NCBI RefSeq assembly: GCF_004345605.1
Contig: NZ_SLVY01000018.1
Coordinates: 62,001 to 126,000, forward strand
Source: Rhodococcus sp. SMB37
Lineage (GTDB): Bacteria > Actinomycetota > Actinomycetes > Mycobacteriales > Mycobacteriaceae
Direction of reading: 5' to 3'
DNA: 64,000 nucleotides
The translations under genes and the position numbers were made by a program. How positions within the stretch are numbered: position 1 is the first letter of the stretch; each line of letters begins with the position of its first letter. This document shows positions 45,903 to 52,628 of the stretch, piece after piece. Below the pieces are notes generated by a model. The model saw only the letters and a program-made list of their open reading frames with translations. It searched no databases and was not told where the DNA came from.

Positions 45903-47266
45903 CGGACATTCCGGGACCTATCCCGTCGGTGCGCGTTGTGCAGGCCGTGCGGCGCGGGTTCGAGCGCACACACATCCCGCGAACCCACCGCGAAGGCCTG
46001 ATCGTTGTGTCGGTTCTGGGGCTGTACGTGTGCGGGGGCCTCGTGTGGTGGCTGGCGACACGCCCCCCGACCGCCCTCGCCGAGTCGATCCTCTTTGCAG
46101 GAGAAGGCTGGAATCCGACGTGGGGCTGGGCGGTCTTCGCGATTCTCACGTCGCTGTCCACACTCGCGGCTCGTTCGCTCGGACCTGTCACCACCGTGGG
46201 CAACACAGCATGGTGGGTGTTGTCCACACCGGTCGATCGCGGCGGCCTACTGCGGGCTCGGCTGCTCGCAGCGCTGAGTATCGGCGCGCTGGTCGGTGCA
46301 GTTGAGGGGCGACTCGCTGCGTTCATCGGAGCGCTCGAAGGCTGGCTCCCGTTCACGGTATTCGGGATGGGTATCGGGATCGGTGTAGTTGCCTTCGCGG
46401 TACTCGCTCAATGCAGGGTGTTGCCGGTATGGACGCTTCGCGCCACGGCCGGGGTGTTCGCGGTTCTCGGGGGTGCGGCAGCGGCACTCGCCATTGCGGG
46501 GGTGACCGTACCGATGACCACGACGTGGATTCCGGTTGTCGTTGTCGGAGTGCTGGTTGTATCGGCCGGCGCGGCGGCGGTGAGTTGTTGTGGCCGCATC
46601 GGTCTCGCCGACATGACGGTGGGATCCGATATGACTGCCGCAGCGAGCACATCGATCACGGCACTGGATCTGTCGGTGCTGACCGGGGTCGCTGAGCAGA
46701 GGGCGTGGAGGAAGGTGGCTCGCCGTCCTTCGCGTGCACTACCGACGAGCCGCACGCGGGCGTTGATCTGTAGTGATGTGCTTCGACTTCGTCGCCGTCC
46801 GTCGTCGCTTCTCCACGTTGCAGGCGCGGTGTTCGCGGGCTGGGTTCTGGCTGCGGTGCTGTCGCCGACCGCTGCGGCCATTGCTCATCTCGCACTTGTG
46901 TTCGCGGTGACAGTGGCTTTCAGCGGTGGACTGCGGGACCTGTCTGCCAACAGCGGGTTACGTGCGACGCTCGGTGCTCACGATCGGGTATTGCGTGTGC
47001 CCCTGATGGCTGTGCCGGCCATTGTTGCTGCTGCAACGACCGTTCTCACTGCGCCGCTGGTGGCAGCAGATCTCCTGGTCATGCCCCTCGTCCTGGTGGG
47101 GGCGTGCGCCGCTGCCTATCGGGTTCGTACGCATCCCTACACCGACTACGACGGTCTGATCCTCGACACTGCTGTGGGACAGATTCCCGTCGACCTGATC
47201 CGGCAACGGATGCGTGGACCCGACGTACTTGCCGTCACCGCACTACTTCTCCTGCTGGTGAGCTGA
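45893..47266 (+). CDS. Polytopic membrane protein, probable ABC exporter permease (DUF6297-like)
   Basis: 457 aa with about ten helices and no other motif. Recognisable stretches: EGLIVVSVLGLYVCGGLVWW, LSTPVDRGGLLRARLLAAL and, in the second half, FAVTVAFSGGLRDLSANSGL. The pattern resembles actinobacterial DUF6297 permeases next to small ATPases. Start ATG 45893 overlaps the ATPase; the longer open frame upstream is a shadow. Confidence 0.75.
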   Translation: MALTDIPGPIPSVRVVQAVRRGFERTHIPRTHREGLIVVSVLGLYVCGGLVWWLATRPPTALAESILFAGEGWNPTWGWAVFAILTSLSTLAARSLGPVTTVGNTAWWVLSTPVDRGGLLRARLLAALSIGALVGAVEGRLAAFIGALEGWLPFTVFGMGIGIGVVAFAVLAQCRVLPVWTLRATAGVFAVLGGAAAALAIAGVTVPMTTTWIPVVVVGVLVVSAGAAAVSCCGRIGLADMTVGSDMTAAASTSITALDLSVLTGVAEQRAWRKVARRPSRALPTSRTRALICSDVLRLRRRPSSLLHVAGAVFAGWVLAAVLSPTAAAIAHLALVFAVTVAFSGGLRDLSANSGLRATLGAHDRVLRVPLMAVPAIVAAATTVLTAPLVAADLLVMPLVLVGACAAAYRVRTHPYTDYDGLILDTAVGQIPVDLIRQRMRGPDVLAVTALLLLLVS

Positions 47267-47268
47267 AT

Positions 47269-47296
47269 GAGGCCGCCCGCGGGTGCGGGCGGCCTC
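47269..47296. terminator. Hairpin terminator between convergent genes
   Basis: GAGGCCGCCCGC (47269-47280) pairs with GCGGGCGGCCTC (47285-47296), a perfect 12-bp stem with a GGGT loop, between the ABC permease gene and the secreted-protein gene. Confidence 0.8.
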
Positions 47297-47310
47297 ACCT
47301 CCGGTCCTGA

Positions 47311-47844
47311 TCAGGCTCGGGACACGACGTCGATGGTGCCCTGGCAGACCGCGTTCTGGGTGTTGATGAACCACCATCCCCCACCGGTCTGCACGGTCAC
47401 GGTGAAGTCGACCGTTCCCGTCCCGGGGAAGGTGCGATTGATCGGGATGCCGGGGTTCTGATTCCACGCTGCCTGATCGCTGACACTGCGTCCGGACTCG
47501 CCGGTTGTCGTGTTGGTCCAGTCGACCAGTACCTGCGTCCCATACCAGTTGGGTCCGATGCTCGGGATGAGGCCACCCGGGGGGTAAGGCAGGTCGTTTC
47601 CGCCGCTGAGCAGGAGTGCCGGTTCCAGCACGTCACCACCCGGAGGAATCGATTCGCCGGACCCCGCGCGAATGTTCCATGTGAACGACGGTGCCCAAGG
47701 GAGTGGGTTCGCGCTCGTGCATGTCATATCCGTGGAAGTCGGTGCAGCAGTCGCCACACCACCTCCAGCGGCGACCATCGCCGCACCCATTCCGATTGCG
47801 GCGAGTGCAGAAGCCCCCGTGCGGCGCATCGTTCGTTTACTCAT
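47311..47844 (-). CDS. Secreted protein of unknown function
   Basis: 177 aa. A Sec signal peptide (MSKRTMRRTGASALAAIGMG through GGGVATAA-PTS) leads into a mature domain of about 140 residues rich in Gly/Pro/Trp/Thr. Two Cys (TCTSANPL and NAVCQGT) probably form a disulfide. A beta-rich fold with WFINTQNAVCQ near the end is likely. ATG 47844 with GGAGGA six bases upstream is preferred over the GTG within that site. I do not recognise the family. Confidence 0.75.
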   Translation of the reverse strand: MSKRTMRRTGASALAAIGMGAAMVAAGGGVATAAPTSTDMTCTSANPLPWAPSFTWNIRAGSGESIPPGGDVLEPALLLSGGNDLPYPPGGLIPSIGPNWYGTQVLVDWTNTTTGESGRSVSDQAAWNQNPGIPINRTFPGTGTVDFTVTVQTGGGWWFINTQNAVCQGTIDVVSRA

Positions 47845-47911
47845 GAACACTCCTCCGATTCGGTGATACCTCGATACCTGTGCGTTCTGTCTATCGGAGT
47901 CAGGCTACGAT

Positions 47912-47949
47912 TTGTCACATATCTCCGGACGAATGTGTATATGTCACAA
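47912..47949. promoter_or_regulatory. Inverted repeat in a divergent promoter region
   Basis: TTGTCACATAT (47912-47922) and ATATGTCACAA (47939-47949) are inverted repeats with one mismatch and a 16-base spacer. They lie between the secreted-protein gene and the divergent small membrane gene at 48002. The local sequence is AT-rich for this genome. Candidate regulator site. Confidence 0.4.
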
Positions 47950-48001
47950 CCGACATTAGGTCGACCAGACCTGACATGCCAACAAACGCAAGGATATTCG
48001 C

Positions 48002-48355
48002 ATGGATCTTCTTCGTGACGTTGTCGTACTTCTCCATATTGTCGGATTTGCAGCCACATTCGGTGCGTGGGTGAGCGAGTCGGTGGCTCGCCGGTTCCGC
48101 ATGACCCGCGTGATGGATTACGGATTGCTGCTGTCGCTCGTCACCGGACTCGCGCTGGCAGCGCCGTGGCCTGCGGGAATCGAACTCGACTACACGAAGC
48201 TCGGCGTCAAACTCGTGGTCCTCGTGATACTCGGGGGTGTGATCGGGATGGGGAGTGCGCGGCAACGGCGATCGGGTGAGCCGGCGCCGCGTCCACTGTT
48301 CTACGCGGTCGGCGTCCTGTCGCTATTGAATGCGGGCATCGCTGTGATCTGGTGA
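48002..48355 (+). CDS. Small four-helix membrane protein
   Basis: 117 aa. Helices at VVVLLHIVGFAATFGAWVSE, MDYGLLLSLVTGLALAAPWP, LGVKLVVLVILGGVIGMGSA and FYAVGVLSLLNAGIAVIW. The single His in the first helix resembles small haem/copper-type membrane proteins, but no family is certain. Confidence 0.7.
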   Translation: MDLLRDVVVLLHIVGFAATFGAWVSESVARRFRMTRVMDYGLLLSLVTGLALAAPWPAGIELDYTKLGVKLVVLVILGGVIGMGSARQRRSGEPAPRPLFYAVGVLSLLNAGIAVIW

Positions 48356-48391
48356 CCCACCTGGCCGATGAGCGGGACGAAGGGTGTTTTC

Positions 48392-48405
48392 TGAAACACG
48401 TTCTA
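48392..48405 (+). promoter_or_regulatory. KstR-type box
   Basis: TGAAACACGTTCTA fits the steroid-catabolism repressor motif TnnAACnnGTTnnA at every fixed position. It lies 61 bp before the ATG of the NTF2-like gene that begins an NTF2/SDR pair. Binding by KstR is inferred from the motif. Confidence 0.6.
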
Positions 48406-48466
48406 TGTCAGGATGGCGCAGCGGGCACGACCGGTGTCCGTCGTACATCCGTCGGAAGGACCAGAC

Positions 48467-48949
48467 ATGCCGACCGTGGAAGACCGCCTCGCACGTCTCG
48501 AGGCGCTCGAGGAGATCCGGATGCTCAAGCACCGGTACTTCCGCGCATGCGATGCCAAGGATCCCGAGGCGATGCGCGCATGCTTCATCGCGAAGGGCGC
48601 CGACATCTATTACGGGGCCGCGCTCGGCAGCTTCGACGACGCCGACGGACTCGTCGACATCTACTCCAGAATCGCCCTGCAACGCGTCGACGACCGGTAT
48701 GTCATCCTCGACATGCACCACGGCATGCATCCGAGCATTTCCATCACAGGGCCCGGCACCGCCACGGGCGCGTGGACGCTGCGGTTCCGTCAGGTGGACC
48801 TCAATGCCGGCACCGAGCGGGTCACCGCACTCGACTACGACGACGACTATGTCATCGAAGACGGTCGGTGGAAAATCTCCAGGTGCCACGTGAAAGTGCT
48901 GTGGTCGATCGAGCGAACCCTGACCGACGACGTGAAAGTGGTGCAGTGA
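48467..48949 (+). CDS. NTF2/SnoaL-like protein
   Basis: 160 aa. LEALEEIRMLKHRYFRACDA and AMRACFIAKGADIYY begin a typical SnoaL_4 fold; the C-terminal strand is GRWKISRCHVKVLW. The family covers ketosteroid isomerase-like and hydratase-like enzymes. GGAAGGA lies before ATG 48467. It is one base from the SDR gene and behind a KstR-type box, so steroid-like or cyclic substrates are plausible. Confidence 0.85.
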   Translation: MPTVEDRLARLEALEEIRMLKHRYFRACDAKDPEAMRACFIAKGADIYYGAALGSFDDADGLVDIYSRIALQRVDDRYVILDMHHGMHPSISITGPGTATGAWTLRFRQVDLNAGTERVTALDYDDDYVIEDGRWKISRCHVKVLWSIERTLTDDVKVVQ

Positions 48950-48950
48950 C

Positions 48951-49787
48951 ATGGCAGAACAGAAGATCGCTCTCGTCACCGGTGCGAGCCGCAGCGTCGG
49001 CAAGGGAATCGCCTGCGCACTCGGATCGGACGGATGGACGGTCTATGTCACGGGCCGGGGGCCGGTCGGAGACGGCGGACCACTCGACCAGACCGCTGCG
49101 ACGGTCACCGAACGCGGCGGCTGCGGCATCGCTGTGCAATGCGATCACCGCGACGATAAGCAGATCCACGAACTCTTCACCCGTATCGCCGACGAGCAGA
49201 GCGGCCGAATCGACCTGCTGGTGAACAACGTGTGGGCGAGTCCGAAAGGATTCGCCGGCTTCACCGATCCGTTCTGGAAACGCCCTGTCGATGACTGGGA
49301 CAGCCTCATCGGCGTGGGTTTACGAGCCCACTACGTCGCCTCGGTCGAGGCTGCCCAGCTCATGGTGCCGCAGGGAAGCGGGATGATGGTCAACATCTCG
49401 TCGTTCGGCACGCGCGGGTACCTGCACTCGGTGTTGTACGGGATGTCCAAGGCGGGCCTGGACAAGATGGCCGCCGACATGGCCGTCGACCTGCGCGACA
49501 CGGGCGTGACGGCGCTGTCGCTGTGGCCGGGACTCGTGAAGAACGAGGCCATGCTGGCCCGCGGACTCGACAACTTCCAGGGCTTTCCGCTCGCTAATGC
49601 CGAGACCCCCGAGTTCATCGGACGTGTTGTCGTCGCATTGGCCGGTGACCCGAATGTGCACGAACGCAGTGGTTCCACGCTGATCACCGCGGAAGCAGCA
49701 CTCGACTACGGAGTAGTGGATGTCGAAGGGAATCAACCGGATTCGCACAGGGCTCTGTTCGGTGGTGGTCCCGTGTTCGGGCGATGA
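48951..49787 (+). CDS. SDR-family oxidoreductase
   Basis: 278 aa. Nucleotide motif VTGASRSVGKGIACALG, NNVWA (variant of NNAG), catalytic Ser region MVNISSFGTRG and YGMSK active site. The C-terminal extension (VDVEGNQPDSHRALF) is a mark of the DHRS1-like branch. Follows the NTF2-like gene directly. Oxidation or reduction of a secondary alcohol or ketone is expected. Confidence 0.9.
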   Translation: MAEQKIALVTGASRSVGKGIACALGSDGWTVYVTGRGPVGDGGPLDQTAATVTERGGCGIAVQCDHRDDKQIHELFTRIADEQSGRIDLLVNNVWASPKGFAGFTDPFWKRPVDDWDSLIGVGLRAHYVASVEAAQLMVPQGSGMMVNISSFGTRGYLHSVLYGMSKAGLDKMAADMAVDLRDTGVTALSLWPGLVKNEAMLARGLDNFQGFPLANAETPEFIGRVVVALAGDPNVHERSGSTLITAEAALDYGVVDVEGNQPDSHRALFGGGPVFGR

Positions 49788-50979
49788 ACAGAACTCCGCA
49801 TCCCGTCTCCGCCGAAATCCACACCGCGCAGGTGCAGCGAGTGGATCTGATGATCGCGATGTTCGAACGCGACACCGTCAAAGACCACGGTTACCGCAGC
49901 CCCGCACACTGGCTCGCCGCCGCAACCAACCTCGAGATCGGCGAATGCCACCGCATCGAATCACTCGCGAAGCTCCTCCGGCTCGAACCGGAAGTCCGCG
50001 ACGCCTACGCATCCGGGCTACTCGATGCAGACAAAGCCCGCCAGATCGCCTACTTCTGCCAACACTACCCACGCACCATGAACCCGTGCGACTTCGAGAA
50101 AGCCCGCACCATCCTCATCGACCACGCCAGAAAGACCGTCGCCACCAAAGCCACCGTGCGAGCCCTGATCCGCCGCCTCGAACACCTCTACAGCACCGGC
50201 GACGGACCACCACCCGGTGAAGACACCACGCGCAACGAACTGTTCGTCTCCACCACCCTGCACGGCAGGGTCGTCATCAAGGAGACTTCGACGCCGTCAC
50301 CGGAGCACGCCTCCGGCACCTGCTCTCACCACTGTCGGCACCGAGGCCCGAAACGAACGGCATCACAGACGACCGGCCTCCCTTCAGACGCACCGCCGAC
50401 GCCTTCGAGCAACTCCTGCAGTGCGTCGAAGCCGCCGGACTCGCCCCCGTCGAAGGCGGTGTGAAACCACACGTGACGGTGACAGCCTCCATCAAAGACC
50501 TCACGAACAACGCCGCCGTGAAGGAACTGTTCGCCCACAGTCCCGAACACGGGTACGCGACCGAACCGTGGGCCGGACCGTTGTCGATCGACGCTGCCAG
50601 GATGCTCGCCTGCGATTGCCAGGTCACTCGGATCCTGCTCGACGAACACGGCGTGCCGCTGGCACACGGACGGACGCACCGTTCGGCGACGGTCGCGCAA
50701 CGCCGCGCCCTCACAGTGCGAGACGGCGGATGCTCCTTTCCCGAGTGTTCGACACCACCGGCGTGGGCAGATGCCCACCACATTGACCACTGGGTCGACG
50801 GTGGTGACACCGACCTCGACAACCTCGTGCTGCTCTGCGGACACCACCACCGGTTGATGCATCACACCGACTGGGAAGTCGAGATGACCGAATACCGTCG
50901 GCCGCAGTTCATTCCACCCGAGAGTGTGGATCTGTTCCGGAAGCCGATACCAGGGAACAGGCCGGAGTTGGTCGCCTAG
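49784..50979 (+). pseudogene. DUF222/HNH endonuclease-like gene, frameshifted
   Basis: The DUF222 half (HGYRSPAHWLAAATNLEIGE, SGLLDADKARQIAYF) is in one frame up to about 50280. The text HGRVVIK should continue as GDFDAVTGARLRHLLS, which is present in the next frame (one base lost at AAG-GAGAC). That second frame then runs to the end with the HNH site (DGGCSFPECS, ADAHHIDHWVDGGDTDLDN, CGHHHRLMHH). Joined length about 397 aa, normal for these 13E12-like proteins. Either a pseudogene or a sequencing error. The start overlaps the SDR stop (ATGA). Confidence 0.85.
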
Positions 50980-50989
50980 TTCCAGTAGT

Positions 50990-51081
50990 GCGGCCGGCCG
51001 TCGGACGTTTCGGCGGTTGTTGGTATCGGTGCGACGTTCGAGCAGTCCCTTGTCTTCGAGCCGGCTGAGCCGATTGGTCAC
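50990..51081 (-). pseudogene. MarR-family regulator remnant
   Basis: A short minus-strand frame, entered at GTG 51081 with a stop just upstream, reads VTNRLSRLEDKGLLERRTDT then NNRRNVRRP. This is the recognition-helix and wing stretch of MarR regulators. Neither the N-terminal dimerisation part nor the C-terminal helices are present, so only a fragment is left between the HNH gene and the twin operators. Confidence 0.55.
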
Positions 51082-51160
51082 CGCCGCCCCCCGTCATCCG
51101 AGGGCGATTGCTGCGGATGGTGTTCCCTGCGATGTGCCTGCGATCGGCCGGTGACAAGAT

Positions 51161-51207
51161 CGTCAACTAGTGGTTGACGATCAAGCTTCGTCAACCTACG
51201 GTTGACG
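51161..51207. promoter_or_regulatory. Twin identical inverted repeats CGTCAAC-N5-GTTGACG
   Basis: Two copies of CGTCAAC-N5-GTTGACG: 51161-51179 (spacer TAGTG) and 51189-51207 (spacer CTACG), centres 28 bp apart. The second ends one base before ATG 51209, so there is no room for a Shine-Dalgarno site and the mRNA may be leaderless. A dimeric regulator is expected to bind both. Confidence 0.7.
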
Positions 51208-51208
51208 T

Positions 51209-51940
51209 ATGACTGAACCAACGCGTAGCACCCACCCGGTTCGCCTCGACGACCTCATCGAAGCGATCAAGAAAGTCCACCCCGACGCCCTCGACCAACT
51301 CCAGGACGCCATGGTCGCCGCCGACCACCTCGGAGACGTGGCCGATCACCTCATCGGCCACTTCGTCGACCAGGCCAGACGCTCCGGCGCATCGTGGTCG
51401 GAGATCGGTCAACGTATGGGAGTGTCCAAACAGGCTGCTCAGAAGCGGTTCGTATCGAAGGCCGACAACGACCTCGATCCGAACGAGGGATTCAACCGCT
51501 TCACCCCACGCGCGAAGAACGTTGTGATGGCGTCGATGAACGAGGCGCGTGCGGCGGGCAATGCGGAGATAGCGCCCGGACACCTCGTACTGGGGCTGCT
51601 GGCGGATCCCGCTGGGCTTGCCTCCCGCGCACTCGTCGCACAGGGAATCACGCTCGACGATCTGCGGCGTGCTGTCCATGCTGCCCTGCCGGAACAGGCG
51701 ACGGGAGAACTCCCGGAGCTCATACCGTATGACGCGCAGGCAAGGAAGGCTCTCGAACTGACCTTCCGCGAGGCGTTGCGACTCGGGCACAACTACATCG
51801 GCACCGAACACATCCTGCTGGCGCTCCTCGAACTGGAGGACGGCACGGGACCATTGTCGTCGGCCGGCGTCGACAAATCGAAGGTCGAAGCGAACGTCAC
51901 CGAAGCGCTCGCGGCAATCGAGGCAGCTCAGGAGAACTGA
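51209..51940 (+). CDS. HTH plus Clp-N domain protein
   Basis: 243 aa. The N-terminal part (residues 1-80) has a helix-turn-helix-like stretch ASWSEIGQRMGVSKQAAQKR. The C-terminal part is a ClpC/ClpA N-domain with its two repeats (FTPRAKNVVMASMNEARAAG, GHLVLGLLADP; ALELTFREALRLGHNYIGTE, HILLALLELEDGTG). No AAA+ ATPase domain follows. It could be a regulator or adaptor that borrows the Clp substrate-recognition domain. Its ATG abuts twin inverted repeats and it lies 100 bp upstream of the peptide-precursor genes. Confidence 0.85.
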   Translation: MTEPTRSTHPVRLDDLIEAIKKVHPDALDQLQDAMVAADHLGDVADHLIGHFVDQARRSGASWSEIGQRMGVSKQAAQKRFVSKADNDLDPNEGFNRFTPRAKNVVMASMNEARAAGNAEIAPGHLVLGLLADPAGLASRALVAQGITLDDLRRAVHAALPEQATGELPELIPYDAQARKALELTFREALRLGHNYIGTEHILLALLELEDGTGPLSSAGVDKSKVEANVTEALAAIEAAQEN

Positions 51941-51987
51941 ACGACTGCGTTGTCGCTGCTCAGAAGTTGCTCGGTGCCTTCCCCGAC

Positions 51988-52026
51988 AGTTGTGCGTGCG
52001 CCGGACCGTCCGGCGCACGCACAACT
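51988..52026 (+). promoter_or_regulatory. 18-bp perfect hairpin before precursor gene A
   Basis: AGTTGTGCGTGCGCCGGA (51988-52005), loop CCG, TCCGGCGCACGCACAACT (52009-52026). It lies directly before the GAGGAG ribosome site of precursor A. There is no U-tract, so it may be a processing/stability element rather than a terminator for the gene upstream, though that is possible. The tip GCCGGA-NNN-TCCGGC recurs before precursor B. Confidence 0.75.
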
Positions 52027-52040
52027 CGAGGAGACAGGCC

Positions 52041-52211
52041 ATGCGTAAGTTCGACATCGACACCATCTCGGCAGACGGCACAGTGCTCGACGAATCACGA
52101 CTTGCTCGGATTCTGGGTGGCCGAGGGGTCATCCGTGATGACAAGGGGCGGACCGGCTGCATTCCAGATCTGGATGGTTCCATCCGCGCAGACGATCCGA
52201 TCGTGGGTTGA
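52041..52211 (+). CDS. RiPP precursor peptide A (double-glycine leader)
   Basis: 56 aa. Leader of 27 residues (MRKFDIDTISADG, then TVLDESRLARILGG) ending in Gly-Gly, the cut site for C39 peptidases. The predicted core is 29 residues, rich in Asp and holding one Cys, Ser, Thr and Lys: RGVIRDDKGRTGCIPDL then DGSIRADDPIVG. Start ATG 52041 with GAGGAG upstream. 20 of 27 leader residues equal those of precursor B. Core acids and hydroxyl/amino side chains suit ATP-grasp ester or amide crosslinking; that is inference from the neighbours. Confidence 0.85.
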   Translation: MRKFDIDTISADGTVLDESRLARILGGRGVIRDDKGRTGCIPDLDGSIRADDPIVG

Positions 52212-52304
52212 GCCCGAGCCACGCCGAGATGTATCTCTGTGCCAGTGACAGAGTCGGCGCTTATCGCTTGCTCAGAGTCTGCACAGCCGGCCTCGTGACG
52301 ATAT

Positions 52305-52330
52305 CCGTGCTGCCGGAAGGTCCGGCACGG
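52305..52330 (+). promoter_or_regulatory. Hairpin before precursor gene B
   Basis: TGCCGGA-AGG-TCCGGCA (52311-52327), extended by CCG/CGG across a 3-base bulge (52305-52330). It is 20 bp upstream of ATG 52351 and has the same tip as the hairpin before precursor A. The upstream TCGCTTGCTCAGA (near 52264) also has a counterpart before A. Confidence 0.6.
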
Positions 52331-52350
52331 AACACGCGAAGGAGAGCTGA

Positions 52351-52518
52351 ATGAGCAAGTTCACGATCGACACGATTTCCGCGATGGGCGTCGAACTGGA
52401 CGAGTCCCGACTGGCCCGCGTGGCGGGTGGCAAGGCGAAGGCCAAGGAAAAGTGCGAGATCATCATCAACACGGAGACCTGCCAACCTGAGGGGCCCGAT
52501 GTCATCGTCCAGGGCTAG
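52351..52518 (+). CDS. RiPP precursor peptide B (double-glycine leader)
   Basis: 55 aa. Leader of 27 residues (MSKFTIDTISAMG, then VELDESRLARVAGG) ends in Gly-Gly. The predicted 28-residue core differs completely from A: KAKAKEKCEIIINTETCQ then PEGPDVIVQG, with five Lys/Glu alternations and two Cys. GAAGGAGAG precedes the ATG. The gene begins 310 bp after the start of A and looks like a tandem duplicate with a replaced core. Both share IV(Q)G at the end. Confidence 0.85.
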   Translation: MSKFTIDTISAMGVELDESRLARVAGGKAKAKEKCEIIINTETCQPEGPDVIVQG

Positions 52519-52521
52519 TTG

Positions 52522-52557
52522 ACGGATGGTCGGCTGCTCTGTGCCGTCTTCCGTTTT
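52522..52557 (+). terminator. Imperfect hairpin with T-run after precursor B
   Basis: ACGGA (52522-52526) pairs with TCCGT (52550-52554), with weaker inner pairing (GG/CC and G-U), followed by TTTT at 54-57. A leaky terminator or attenuator between the precursor and the enzymes would fit the need for more precursor than enzyme. Confidence 0.4.
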
Positions 52558-52580
52558 ACGGGAGATCGCGTCGGATCGTG

Positions 52581-52608
52581 GCCCGGGGCGTGGTCTTGCG
52601 CCCCGGGC
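52581..52608 (+). promoter_or_regulatory. GC hairpin upstream of the ATP-grasp gene
   Basis: GCCCGGGGCG (52581-52590), 8-base loop, CGCCCCGGGC (52599-52608): perfect 10-bp stem, 20 bp before the GTG start of the maturase and just ahead of its GGAGG site. Could be a stability element, processing site or second terminator. Confidence 0.55.
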
Positions 52609-52628
52609 AGTCCCCGGAGGTCTTCGTA

